Below are positions 52,451-60,992 of a DNA stretch of 64,000 nucleotides, one piece after another (positions within the stretch are counted from its first letter, which is position 1; every line of letters starts with the position of its first letter). The stretch is from Actinomycetota bacterium (lineage in GTDB: Bacteria > Actinomycetota > CADDZG01 > WHSQ01). The notes beneath the pieces are model-generated. The model saw only the letters and a list, made by a program, of their open reading frames with translations. It had not been told where the DNA came from and searched no databases. The stretch is taken from positions 169,759 through 233,758 of the forward strand of contig JAUJNI010000001.1 of assembly GCA_030446465.1 (NCBI GenBank). The letters are read 5' to 3'. The position numbers and the translations under genes are program-made.

Positions 52451-53784
52451 GAAAGCACAGGTTCGGGAGCCTTTTGGTGGCGTTGGCGATCGTGGCCTCC
52501 GGCTGCTCGCTCGGCGACAAGCCGGCCGAGGAGCGGGTGGTAACGGCTTCGTTTTCCCGCGCGATCCAGATGTTCCCTGGCAACTCGGTGAGGGTCCTTG
52601 GCGTGACCGTGGGCCGAGTCATCGAGGTAGAGAACACCGGGGACTCGGTGATAGTCACATTCCGCATCGACGACCCCGACTTGCGCCTTCCCGCCGATGT
52701 CAAGGCAACGATCGTCCCCGTCTCACTCCTGGGCGAGCGCTACATACAGCTGTTCCCTGCCTACGAGGGGGGGCCTCAGTTCACCCAAGACAGCATTCCT
52801 ATCTCTAAAACGAGCGTTCCGGTCGAGCAGGACGAGCTGTTGCGGAGCCTCCACGACTACTTCGGCAACCTCGACCCGCAGAAGGTCGCAGCGTTCGTGC
52901 ATCAGAGCGCGCGGTTCCTGCGCGGCAACGGAGAGAAGCTCAACAGTCTTATCAAGAACGGCACGGAGTTCGTGTCCCTGCTGGAGAGCAAGAAGGACAC
53001 GTTCGCGGACCTCATCACGCACTTCAACACCGTGACCCAGACCCTTTCGACCCGCCAGCAAACGATCGGGAGGCTCATCCGTAACTACAACGTGGTCACC
53101 AGGCTCATCAACGAGAATCGAGCGGCCGTCGAAGGAACCATCACGGGCCTCAACCGGGCCGCGGTGCAGCTCGCGAGCTTGCTGAGCGAGCACCGTGCTC
53201 CTCTCAAGGAGGACATCGAGGCGCTGACCAGGACTGCTGCCACGCTCGATCGCAACGCCGACACCCTAGCCCGCACCGGACACTGGGCCAGGAGGCTGTT
53301 CGATTCGGCGAGGCGCGCGGTCGACTACGAGAGGGACTGGCTGAGACTGAACAACCAGGGCGAGCCCCTGGCAGAGGCGATTCAGGCGAGGCTGCGGGAC
53401 CGGTTGGTGGGCGTCTGCATGCGGTTGGCTCTGCCTCAGTGCACGTCGCAGAGCTTCTGGTCGGAGGAGATGCCGGACCTGTTCTGCTTGCAAGGCTCGT
53501 GTCCCCAGAAGGAGCAGAAGCAGCGCACCACTCAGGCTAAGAGCGACAGTCCCGGCGAGCAGCTCGAGGATACTCTCAAGGACCTTCCCGACAAGGTGCG
53601 CAAGGAAGTGACCAAAGAGCTCGGTGGCGTCGGCGACTGCAAGAACGCGGCCCGTCCAAAGAAGTGCCGTAAGAAGGACAAAGACGACCCGGGACAGACG
53701 CTCGATAGGCTGCTCGACGATCTGGAAGACGAGGTCAAGGAGCTGCCCGACCCGCTCGACACCGGAACGGGAGGTCTTCCATGA
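52447..53784 (+). CDS. Mce-family lipoprotein 4
   Basis: Mce protein (445 aa) with a lipoprotein signal peptide: LLVALAIVASGCSLGDK, lipobox Cys19. MCE domain with FPGNSVRVLGVTVGRVIEVE and VSLLGERYIQLFPAYE. A C-terminal region with several cysteines (MRLALPQCTSQSF, LFCLQGSCPQK) and a charged tail follows. Classic Mce operons have one lipoprotein; this one has two. Confidence 0.9.
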   Translation: MRKHRFGSLLVALAIVASGCSLGDKPAEERVVTASFSRAIQMFPGNSVRVLGVTVGRVIEVENTGDSVIVTFRIDDPDLRLPADVKATIVPVSLLGERYIQLFPAYEGGPQFTQDSIPISKTSVPVEQDELLRSLHDYFGNLDPQKVAAFVHQSARFLRGNGEKLNSLIKNGTEFVSLLESKKDTFADLITHFNTVTQTLSTRQQTIGRLIRNYNVVTRLINENRAAVEGTITGLNRAAVQLASLLSEHRAPLKEDIEALTRTAATLDRNADTLARTGHWARRLFDSARRAVDYERDWLRLNNQGEPLAEAIQARLRDRLVGVCMRLALPQCTSQSFWSEEMPDLFCLQGSCPQKEQKQRTTQAKSDSPGEQLEDTLKDLPDKVRKEVTKELGGVGDCKNAARPKKCRKKDKDDPGQTLDRLLDDLEDEVKELPDPLDTGTGGLP

Positions 53785-54740
53785 GGCGCCTGGGGTTGCT
53801 GCTCGCCTGCATCTTCTTTGCCGCCGGGGTCGCCTGCTCTGGCTCCGCCGACCAGCTTCAGGCGACCGCAACGTTTACCGATGTGGGTGACCTCGCCAAC
53901 GGCGCCCCCGTCACGATGGCCGACATTCAGGTCGGCAAAGTCGACGAGATCCGTCTCGCCGGTCGCGAGGCGGTGGTGAGCATGTCACTCGACAAGAGCG
54001 CCAAGATCCCGAGGAACGTCATAGCCCGCGTGCGCCGCACCAGTGTGCTGGGCGAGCGGATCATCGACCTCGTGATGCCGCAGGGCGCGTCGCGCGGGGC
54101 GCTGCTCCAGGACGGAGACGAGATAGCCAACACCTTGGTGCGCTCCGACCTCGAGGACCTCGTCAACGAGGGCTCCGAAGTCCTGGGGGCCATTTCCGCC
54201 TCTGAGCTTGCAACGATGATTCACGAGGGCGCGAGGGGGTTCGGGGGCCAGGGAGACGAGCTTCGCAGCCTCCTCAACAGCTACGACAAGATCCTGAGCG
54301 CCTACGCCAGCAGAGGGGGGCAGATAAAGAATCTAATCACCTCGCTGGACAACTTCAATCGGACCATCGCCTCGCAAGCCGACGCGCACGCTCGGTCCCT
54401 CGCCAATGCCGACCGTTCGCTAGAGGTCCTCAATGAGGAGAGCGCCAGACTCGGGCGCGCCATCGTTGCACTGAACCGGTTATCCATCGCGGGCAAGGAC
54501 ATCCTCAACCAGCACACCGACGAGATGAAGCGGTTCTTCTCGCACATGAAGGTCATCCTGGGCGCTCTGGAAGATGAGCAAGACTCGATACGGCTCTTGC
54601 TCAAGTACGCGCCGGGGCACAACCGAAACACCCAGTTGGTCGAGTACGGTGACTTCAACCAGATCGTGCAGGACTTCGTGTTCTGCGGGCTGAACGACAA
54701 CCCGAAAGACCCGGCGCGCCGCTGCAAGGGAGACCATTGA
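53781..54740 (+). CDS. Mce-family lipoprotein 5
   Basis: Mce protein (319 aa) with a second lipoprotein signal (LACIFFAAGVACSGSADQ, lipobox Cys19), corresponding in position to the MceE lipoprotein (LprK/LprL type). MCE domain: DLANGAPVTMADIQVGKVDE, RRTSVLGERIIDLVMPQ. The helical region ends with RLLLKYAPGHNRNTQLVEYG. ATGA overlaps on both sides. Confidence 0.9.
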   Translation: MRRLGLLLACIFFAAGVACSGSADQLQATATFTDVGDLANGAPVTMADIQVGKVDEIRLAGREAVVSMSLDKSAKIPRNVIARVRRTSVLGERIIDLVMPQGASRGALLQDGDEIANTLVRSDLEDLVNEGSEVLGAISASELATMIHEGARGFGGQGDELRSLLNSYDKILSAYASRGGQIKNLITSLDNFNRTIASQADAHARSLANADRSLEVLNEESARLGRAIVALNRLSIAGKDILNQHTDEMKRFFSHMKVILGALEDEQDSIRLLLKYAPGHNRNTQLVEYGDFNQIVQDFVFCGLNDNPKDPARRCKGDH

Positions 54741-55849
54741 TGAAACAGGGTGCGCGGGTCTACATCAACCTCGTCGTCTTCCTGCTTCTGTCGTTCGGGC
54801 TTATCTTCTTCGGCGCCACGAACCTGGTGTTCCAGCACGAGGCGGGTCGCACCTTGTCGGCGAGGTTCACCGACGCCTCTGGGCTGCTGCCGCGCAACGA
54901 CGTGACCATGCGCGGCGTGGTTGCCGGTTCGGTGCAACAGGTCGACCTCGCGTCCGACGGGACGGTGCAGGTCGACATGCTGCTGGAGCCGGGTGTCCTC
55001 GTACCCAAGGGCACGACCGCGGAGATCGTGCGCAGGAGCCCGATCGGCGAGCTGACTCTGGAGCTTCACCCCGGCAACGGAGGACCGATGGCCGACGGCG
55101 CCACGATCGGCGTGGCCGACACCACTCCTCCGCCCGACGTGTCCAAGACGATCGAGGTCTTTGCGGACGTTCTCCACGACGTTCCGTCCGAGGACCTGAA
55201 TACTCTTGTGACCGAGGTGGCCACGGCGGTCAGGGGGCGTGGTGAAGACCTCGCCAAGTTCTCCGAGGTCGCCGCCGATCTGCCCGAACGCATCCTCGAG
55301 GTCAAAAGGGAGCTACGCGCCCTGATCACGACGGGGCCCAAGGTGACCGGCGTGTTCGCGGACAATGCCGACGTCTTCGCCGACGACATCAGCCAGACTG
55401 CTGCGCTCGCCGACCTCCTTCGTGATCGAAGGTTCGACATCGTGGAGCTGTCCAAGAACGGAGGCGACTTCCTGGTGGTAGCCGATGATCTTCTCTCTTC
55501 TCAGAAAGCCAACCTGTCCTGCTTGATCGAGGACATCGGCAGCTTCAACGAGGTCATCGCCAGGCCCCGGAACCTCGACAACCTCGAGGCGGTCATCGAC
55601 AACAACGACTACTTCTTCGGGGCAGTGGAGCAGCTGGTCAAGGTCGGCCTCGACGGGGAGACATGGTTCAGGGTGCAGGTGCTGCCGCCGCAATCGGCGC
55701 ACGCGCGCTCCTACCACCCGCACCGTCCGGCCCCCGACGTCTATCCCGGTAACGGGTGTCGCTCTCCCTTCGGACCTGGGGTCGGTCCCGTAACCCAGCC
55801 GGGTCCCGTGAGGCTTGCCCCGGGCTCGAAGGTCCAGCCGGGCAAGTAG
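54740..55849 (+). CDS. Mce-family lipid-binding protein 6
   Basis: Last Mce protein (369 aa), MceF-like. N-terminal helix (INLVVFLLLSFGLIFFGATN), MCE domain (DASGLLPRNDVTMRGVVAGS, RRSPIGELTLELHPGNGG), helices to about 320, Pro-rich C-terminus. ATG 54740 overlaps the previous TGA. Confidence 0.9.
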   Translation: MKQGARVYINLVVFLLLSFGLIFFGATNLVFQHEAGRTLSARFTDASGLLPRNDVTMRGVVAGSVQQVDLASDGTVQVDMLLEPGVLVPKGTTAEIVRRSPIGELTLELHPGNGGPMADGATIGVADTTPPPDVSKTIEVFADVLHDVPSEDLNTLVTEVATAVRGRGEDLAKFSEVAADLPERILEVKRELRALITTGPKVTGVFADNADVFADDISQTAALADLLRDRRFDIVELSKNGGDFLVVADDLLSSQKANLSCLIEDIGSFNEVIARPRNLDNLEAVIDNNDYFFGAVEQLVKVGLDGETWFRVQVLPPQSAHARSYHPHRPAPDVYPGNGCRSPFGPGVGPVTQPGPVRLAPGSKVQPGK

Positions 55850-56362
55850 GTGGCCGGCCGCCTTCCGCGGCTGGTGCCGTGGGTCCTCTTTGTCCTCGCG
55901 CTTGGAGCTGCGATCACCTTTGCCGTGCTGTGGCAGCAACAGCTCGAGCAAGATCAGGCCGAGGACGAGCTCAGGAGCCAGGCGACCGAGTTCGTTACCG
56001 CTCTCACCAACTTCTCGGCGAAGACGATCGATCAGGACGCCGAGCAGATCCAGGCGTATGCCACGCAGGAGTTCAAGCAGGAGGCGGACGTCTTCTTCGG
56101 GGGCAAGGCGATAGCCGCCATCAAGCAGGCGAAGGTGCGGCTCAAGGGAGACGTCGAATCAATCTACGTGCAATCGTTCGAGGGCAACAGCGCGTCCGTC
56201 TTTGCGGTCGTCACCCAGAGCCTTACCAATGCCAGTTCGAAGGAACCCAGCGTCGACATCGCTCGCTTCAACTTCGACATGGTGAAGACGGACTCGGGAT
56301 GGAAAGTCAGCCACCTCGAGTTCCTACAGTCCCCCGGCACCGTCGTACCGGAAGGTCCCTAG
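55850..56362 (+). CDS. Mce-associated membrane protein
   Basis: A 170-residue protein starting with a GTG directly after the sixth Mce stop. One N-terminal helix (VPWVLFVLALGAAITFAVLW) is followed by a coiled segment and an NTF2-like domain (TEFVTALTNFSAKTIDQDAE, VFAVVTQSLTNASSKEPSVD, DSGWKVSHLEFLQ). This matches Mas proteins encoded after actinobacterial Mce genes, which stabilise the transporter. No ATPase gene lies in the operon, so the Mkl/MceG-type ATPase must be elsewhere. The gene ends 7 nt before a convergent toxin gene. Confidence 0.82.
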   Translation: MAGRLPRLVPWVLFVLALGAAITFAVLWQQQLEQDQAEDELRSQATEFVTALTNFSAKTIDQDAEQIQAYATQEFKQEADVFFGGKAIAAIKQAKVRLKGDVESIYVQSFEGNSASVFAVVTQSLTNASSKEPSVDIARFNFDMVKTDSGWKVSHLEFLQSPGTVVPEGP

Positions 56363-56369
56363 TCCGATG

Positions 56370-56906
56370 TCAGCGCTCCTGAAGATGGCGCACCTTTGGC
56401 AATAGGTCTGCGCTCGGGCGCCCCTCAAATACTGCCTGCCAAGCAACTATCTCGGGACGCCTACCAAACAAGACGATTGTCCGCCCATCGCGAAGGGGCG
56501 CAGGAATAAGGCCTTCATCCACCCCCCATCCGCGCGCTTCCCCAGGAAGCAACGCAGCAGACGGCGCAATGATGCGGGTCGCTCCCCCTTCACGCAGCCG
56601 CCCGGACTCAACTTGACAAGTGCTGTGTGTTTCTAGACCACCAAGCAAAATCTCCTCGGGGAGCGACGGTTCCGATGCATCCTCGGTGTCCGAGATTTCC
56701 GCGGCCCAGATAGCGCGCGTAATAGTTGCCAGATCATCGCGATCGCGGATCTCTTCGTGTCGGATTAGCTCAGCCCAGGCACCATCGGGGGTGTCCGCGA
56801 AGTATTGAGCAGGGCCCTCTCCCTCACCGTGCCACCTGGCAGAGGGCTGATCGTGAGACTCCCAAACAAATGGGAACCGTGAATCCGCGTTGCGAAAGAC
56901 AATCAC
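56370..56906 (-). CDS. RES-domain toxin
   Basis: RES-family toxin (178 aa), a group whose characterised members (for example MbcT) destroy NAD+. Catalytic pattern: Arg24 in ARWHGEGEGPAQYFADTP, Glu46 in AWAELIRHE and Ser116 in IIAPSAALL. It follows the antitoxin gene with a 4-nt overlap. Confidence 0.85.
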   Translation of the reverse strand: MIVFRNADSRFPFVWESHDQPSARWHGEGEGPAQYFADTPDGAWAELIRHEEIRDRDDLATITRAIWAAEISDTEDASEPSLPEEILLGGLETHSTCQVESGRLREGGATRIIAPSAALLPGEARGWGVDEGLIPAPLRDGRTIVLFGRRPEIVAWQAVFEGRPSADLLPKVRHLQER

Positions 56907-57523
56907 GTCGCTGAACTCAGAACCAACGAACGTGCGAGTTTCCGTATCGCCTGCGGGGAGGGGTCTTCAGGAAGCCACTCCCCCTGAAGAAGCTCAGCAG
57001 GCGAATGGTCCTTGAGTCTTGATCGAGGACGCTGGAACCACCTCCTAATACCCAAATCGTTGTAAGTACCCTTCAAGTCGCCGACGAGGCGGGCGAGAAA
57101 ATGCAGACGTTCAGCGACTTCGTCGGGAGTTGCTCGCTGGCCGCGTGCGTATCGGGTGAGGCTCGAGGGCGAAACGTTCAGGAACTTCGCTAGGTCGTCG
57201 TTGTCGAAGACTCGCAGCAAGCCCTCCCACTCATGCGTAGGGAGTGGCGATTCCTCCAAAACTTCCGTGAGGTAGCTGAGGAAGTTGACGGTGTCTTTTG
57301 GATCTAGCTGCTCCGTTGACCGAAACTGAGCGATGTGCTTCCGGGCGATCCCCGCCTTAGCAAGCTCGCTCAGCACCGCATCCAGCAGATCAAGATCAAG
57401 GCTGATCGCTGTGTCGGGGAGTCGGACCAGGCCCATTGCTTCCGCGCTGATCGCCAGATCCGCCAAAAGGCGAGCGAAGTCTTTGTCAGCCGGATTCCAC
57501 GTGGATTCCTTTTGGACCTTCAT
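56903..57523 (-). CDS. Xre/MbcA-type antitoxin of the RES toxin
   Basis: Antitoxin (206 aa). A helix-turn-helix is at about 105-140 (DNDDLAKFLNVSPSSLTRYA), and a C-terminal MbcA/ParS-like toxin-binding segment is seen (RRWFQRPRSRLKDHSPAELL, QGEWLPEDPSP). The N-terminal 90 residues are an extra helical region. I start at ATG 57523 because a strong promoter sits immediately upstream; the frame open to 57619 would include the promoter itself. It encodes repressor plus antidote, as is usual. Confidence 0.78.
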   Translation of the reverse strand: MKVQKESTWNPADKDFARLLADLAISAEAMGLVRLPDTAISLDLDLLDAVLSELAKAGIARKHIAQFRSTEQLDPKDTVNFLSYLTEVLEESPLPTHEWEGLLRVFDNDDLAKFLNVSPSSLTRYARGQRATPDEVAERLHFLARLVGDLKGTYNDLGIRRWFQRPRSRLKDHSPAELLQGEWLPEDPSPQAIRKLARSLVLSSAT

Positions 57524-57533
57524 GAGATTCCAT

Positions 57534-57562
57534 ATACTATCCAGGTGCGGTCCGGTCGTCAA
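57534..57562 (-). promoter_or_regulatory. promoter of the RES/Xre operon
   Basis: On the minus strand TTGACG (57562-57557), a 17-bp spacer and TAGTAT (57539-57534). Initiation near 57527 would leave only about 4 nt before ATG 57523, that is, a nearly leaderless transcript. Confidence 0.65.
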
Positions 57563-57750
57563 AGCCAGCGACAGACCCCCGATATCGGTTCGCGTCCCAA
57601 AGGTCCAGACCCGCCACAACGGTCAGCAGAGCCGCGGCAGAGGTGATCCATAGCGCGACCGGCATGGAGGAGGGAGCGGGCGCAGGTTTGGCCTGCTCAC
57701 AGCGGGGGACTCTGTTAGTGCTGGTAGTTATTGATAGCTAGGGGACAGTC

Positions 57751-58248
57751 ATGCAGGGAGCCGTTCACCTAAACGAGGTGCTGCTGGGGTCCCAGAACGC
57801 CTTCGAGGCGCAATTGGGGGAAGACATCGAGCTGCGACTCGACACGACCCCGGGCCTGTGGCAGCTGAATGCCGACCCCGGCGATGTTCAGAGGATGTTC
57901 GACATCCTCGTCTCCAACGCGCGCGAGCTGATGCCCGGTGGGGGACACCTGTCCTTCTCGACCTCCAACTGGGAGCTGCGCCCGACCGCCGAGTACCTCA
58001 CCTTCCCCCCGGGAAACTACGTGCGCCTCACGGTCGTCCACAACGGAAGCGTGACCGAGGAGACCGCCGGAAAGATCGACGAGAAGGATCTAACCAGGGG
58101 GCGACAGGGGTTCGGCTCGAAGCTCGCCCGGCTCTACGGGCTGGTTCAAGCGGCCGGGGGTTACGTGTTATTCCGCTCGCTCAGGGGTAGAGGCACGACG
58201 TTGGATGTCTGCCTTCCCGCAGAGAGGGAACCCGCCCAAGAGGTCTAG
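57751..58248 (+). CDS. orphan GHKL (histidine-kinase-type) ATPase domain protein
   Basis: A 165-residue protein that is only a HATPase_c-like domain. The N box is FDILVSNARELMPGGGHLSF; the late part GFGSKLARLYGLVQAAGGYV then LRGRGTTLDVCLP matches the G2/G3 part of kinases. The G1 box, normally DxGxG, reads HNGSVTEE, so nucleotide binding is doubtful. There is no phospho-acceptor histidine, sensor or receiver. It could be an anti-sigma-like or scaffold remnant of a kinase. Its stop overlaps the stop of the convergent acnA. Confidence 0.65.
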   Translation: MQGAVHLNEVLLGSQNAFEAQLGEDIELRLDTTPGLWQLNADPGDVQRMFDILVSNARELMPGGGHLSFSTSNWELRPTAEYLTFPPGNYVRLTVVHNGSVTEETAGKIDEKDLTRGRQGFGSKLARLYGLVQAAGGYVLFRSLRGRGTTLDVCLPAEREPAQEV

Positions 58249-60950
58249 GAGGACCGGGCCAGCATGCGGCGCAGCACCATCTGAAGCACGCCACCGTGCT
58301 TGTAGTAGTCGAGCTCGACCTCCGAGTCGATTCGGCACTCAACCGAGAACTCAGTGGCCGCGCCGTCGTCAGCCCTCGCCGTGACCTTCAGCTCGGCGTG
58401 GGGCTCGAGGCCCTCCACGACTCCGGTGATGTCGATGACTTCCTCACCGGTCAGGTTCAAGGAAGCGGCGCTCTCCCCCGGAAGGAACTGCAGAGGCAGG
58501 ATCCCCATTCCGACCAGGTTGCTCCGGTGGATCCGCTCGAAGCTCTCCGCGATGAGCGCCTTGACCCCTTGGAGCCTTGGCCCCTTCGCCGCCCAGTCGC
58601 GTGAGCTTCCCGACCCGTATTCCTTCCCGGCGATGACGACCAAGGGGACGCCTTCTTCGGCGTAGCGCTCGGCCGCCTCGAAGATCGGCATCACGGTTCT
58701 GTCGGGGAGGTGCAGCGTCCAGTTCCCCTCCTTGTCGACCAGGTTGTTGCGCAGGCGGATGTTGGCGAAGGTGCCTCGCACCATCACCTCGTGGTTGCCG
58801 CGCCTCGACCCATAGCTGTTGAAGTCCTGCGGCGCCACCCCTTGCTCGACGAGGTACTTGCCTGCGGGCGAGCTCGGGGCGATGGAGCCGGCCGGGGAGA
58901 TGTGATCGGTGGTCACCGAGTCGCCGACGAAGACGAGGACACGGGCGCTGCTCACGTCCTCTAGAGCTGGCGGTTCGGCACCGAGGTCACGGAAGAAAGA
59001 GGGTTGGCGCACATAGGTCGACTTCTCGTTCCAGTCATAGAGAGCGCCGGTGGGCGACGGTAGCTGCTGCCAATGCTCGTCGCCGTCGAAGACCTTCCCG
59101 TATTCCTCAGAGAAGAGGTCGGTGGTGACCGAGGACATCGCCGCAGTGATCTCTTCCGGGGTCGGCCAGAGGTCCTGAAGGTAGACGGGGTTGCCGTCCC
59201 GATCCTCCCCCAGCGGCTCTTTGCTGAGGTCGATGTGCGCCGTGCCCGCCAGGGCATAGGCAACCACCAGCGGAGGTGAGGCGAGATAGGACGCCTTCAC
59301 CTGGGGGTGGATGCGGCCCTCGAAGTTGCGGTTGCCGGACAGCACGGACACGACCGCGAGGTCGTTTTCTTCTATGGCGTCGGAGATCGGCTGAGGTAGA
59401 GGGCCCGAGTTGCCGATGCACGTGGTGCATCCGTAGCCCACGATGTGGAAGCCCAACTCGTTGAGCGAGTCGATCAGGCCGGAACCCTCGAGGTACTCGG
59501 TCACGACTCGGGACCCCGGTGCGGTGGAGGTCTTCACCCACGGCTTGGTCTTGAGGCCGCGATCCACCGCCTTCTTGGCAAGCAGCGCCGCCCCCAGCAT
59601 CACGGTGGGATTGGAGGTGTTGGTGCAGCTCGTGATCGCCGCGATCACGACGTCGCCGTTGGCGAGTCGAACGGTGTCCTCCTTGGCGTCCGGCTGGACG
59701 TTCGGAACCTGGGCGGCCTGCGAGGCATCACCGTCCTCGCCGTAGACCTGCTCGAAGCTGTCCCACACACCGCTCAAGGTGACCCTGTCCTGAGGCCTGC
59801 GGGGGCCGGCGAGGCTCGGCTCGACGGTGTCGAGCGCCAGCTCGAGGGTCTCCGTGAACTCGGGGGCAGTGCTGTCGTCGATGCGCCACAGGCGCTGGCT
59901 CTTGCAGTAGCGCTCGACCAGATCGATGTGCTCGGGCTTTCTTCCCGTGAGCCGGAGGTAAGTAAGGGTCTGATCGTCCACGGGCCACAGCGCGGCGGTG
60001 GCCCCGTACTCGGGCGACATGTTGGACAACGTGGCGCGGTCGGCGACGGTGAGACCCCCAAGGCCGTCGCCGTAGAACTCCACGAACTTGCCGACGACCC
60101 CATGTTTGCGCAACATCTCGGTCACGGTCAGCACCAGGTCCGTAGCAGTCACTCCTATCTGCAGCTCGCCGGTGAAGCGAAATCCAACAACCTTGGGCGT
60201 GCCAAGTGGAAGCGGCTGGCCCAGCAGCGCGGCCTCCGCTTCGATCCCACCGACACCCCACCCGAGCACGCCGAGCCCGTTGATCATCGTCGTGTGTGAG
60301 TCGGTGCCAACCAGAGTGTCGGGAACGGCGAGCCTCTGCCCGTCTTGCTCGAGCGTGCGCACGACGGTGGCCAGGTATTCGAGGTTGACTTGATGCACGA
60401 TGCCCATGCCGGGAGGCACCACCCGGAAGCCCGCGAAGGCCTGTTGGGCCCACCGGAGCAGCGAGTAGCGCTCGTGATTGCGCTCGTACTCTCGCTCGAC
60501 GTTGATCTTGTAGGCGCCCTCAGACGCAAAGGCGTCGACTTGAACGGAGTGATCGATCACAAGGTCAACCGGCACCAGAGGATCGACCACCGAAGGATCT
60601 CCGCCCTCACGCTCGATGGCCGAGCGCATGGCGGCAAGATCGACGACGGCGGGCACTCCTGTGAAGTCCTGGAGGATCACCCTTGCCGGGGCAAAGGCGA
60701 ACTCACGCTCGTCGACCGGCTTCTGCCCCCACGCACCGAGCGCCTCCACCTCTTGTTCCGATGCGTGCTCGGTGCCGGCGGTTCGGACCAGGTTCTCCAG
60801 AAGGATCTTCACGGTCATGGGGATGCGGTCGAGCTCGGCTATCCCACGTTCCTCCAGGGCCTCCAGGCGGAACAGATCGATCGTTCCGGCCTTCGTCTCG
60901 AGCGACGCGCGGGCGCCAAAAGGGTCTTGCTTGGGGGCCATCGCTGTCAT
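58245..60950 (-). CDS. acnA: aconitate hydratase AcnA
   Basis: Monomeric aconitase (901 aa) of the citric acid cycle, isomerising citrate to isocitrate. The 4Fe-4S ligands lie in TSCTNTSNPTVMLGAALLAK and GYGCTTCIGNSGPL. Also present: VLQDFTGVPAVVDLAAMR type segment, GTDSHTTMINGLGVLGWGVG, and the C-terminal EYGSGSSRDWAAKG. I start at ATG 60950; the open frame to 61496 runs antisense through zwf. TATCAT on the minus strand (60962-60957) just upstream could make the mRNA nearly leaderless. Confidence 0.95.
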   Translation of the reverse strand: MTAMAPKQDPFGARASLETKAGTIDLFRLEALEERGIAELDRIPMTVKILLENLVRTAGTEHASEQEVEALGAWGQKPVDEREFAFAPARVILQDFTGVPAVVDLAAMRSAIEREGGDPSVVDPLVPVDLVIDHSVQVDAFASEGAYKINVEREYERNHERYSLLRWAQQAFAGFRVVPPGMGIVHQVNLEYLATVVRTLEQDGQRLAVPDTLVGTDSHTTMINGLGVLGWGVGGIEAEAALLGQPLPLGTPKVVGFRFTGELQIGVTATDLVLTVTEMLRKHGVVGKFVEFYGDGLGGLTVADRATLSNMSPEYGATAALWPVDDQTLTYLRLTGRKPEHIDLVERYCKSQRLWRIDDSTAPEFTETLELALDTVEPSLAGPRRPQDRVTLSGVWDSFEQVYGEDGDASQAAQVPNVQPDAKEDTVRLANGDVVIAAITSCTNTSNPTVMLGAALLAKKAVDRGLKTKPWVKTSTAPGSRVVTEYLEGSGLIDSLNELGFHIVGYGCTTCIGNSGPLPQPISDAIEENDLAVVSVLSGNRNFEGRIHPQVKASYLASPPLVVAYALAGTAHIDLSKEPLGEDRDGNPVYLQDLWPTPEEITAAMSSVTTDLFSEEYGKVFDGDEHWQQLPSPTGALYDWNEKSTYVRQPSFFRDLGAEPPALEDVSSARVLVFVGDSVTTDHISPAGSIAPSSPAGKYLVEQGVAPQDFNSYGSRRGNHEVMVRGTFANIRLRNNLVDKEGNWTLHLPDRTVMPIFEAAERYAEEGVPLVVIAGKEYGSGSSRDWAAKGPRLQGVKALIAESFERIHRSNLVGMGILPLQFLPGESAASLNLTGEEVIDITGVVEGLEPHAELKVTARADDGAATEFSVECRIDSEVELDYYKHGGVLQMVLRRMLARSS

Positions 60951-60992
60951 GCTTCCATGATAGGCGACGCCTAGAAGCGAAAGAGAGGCAGC

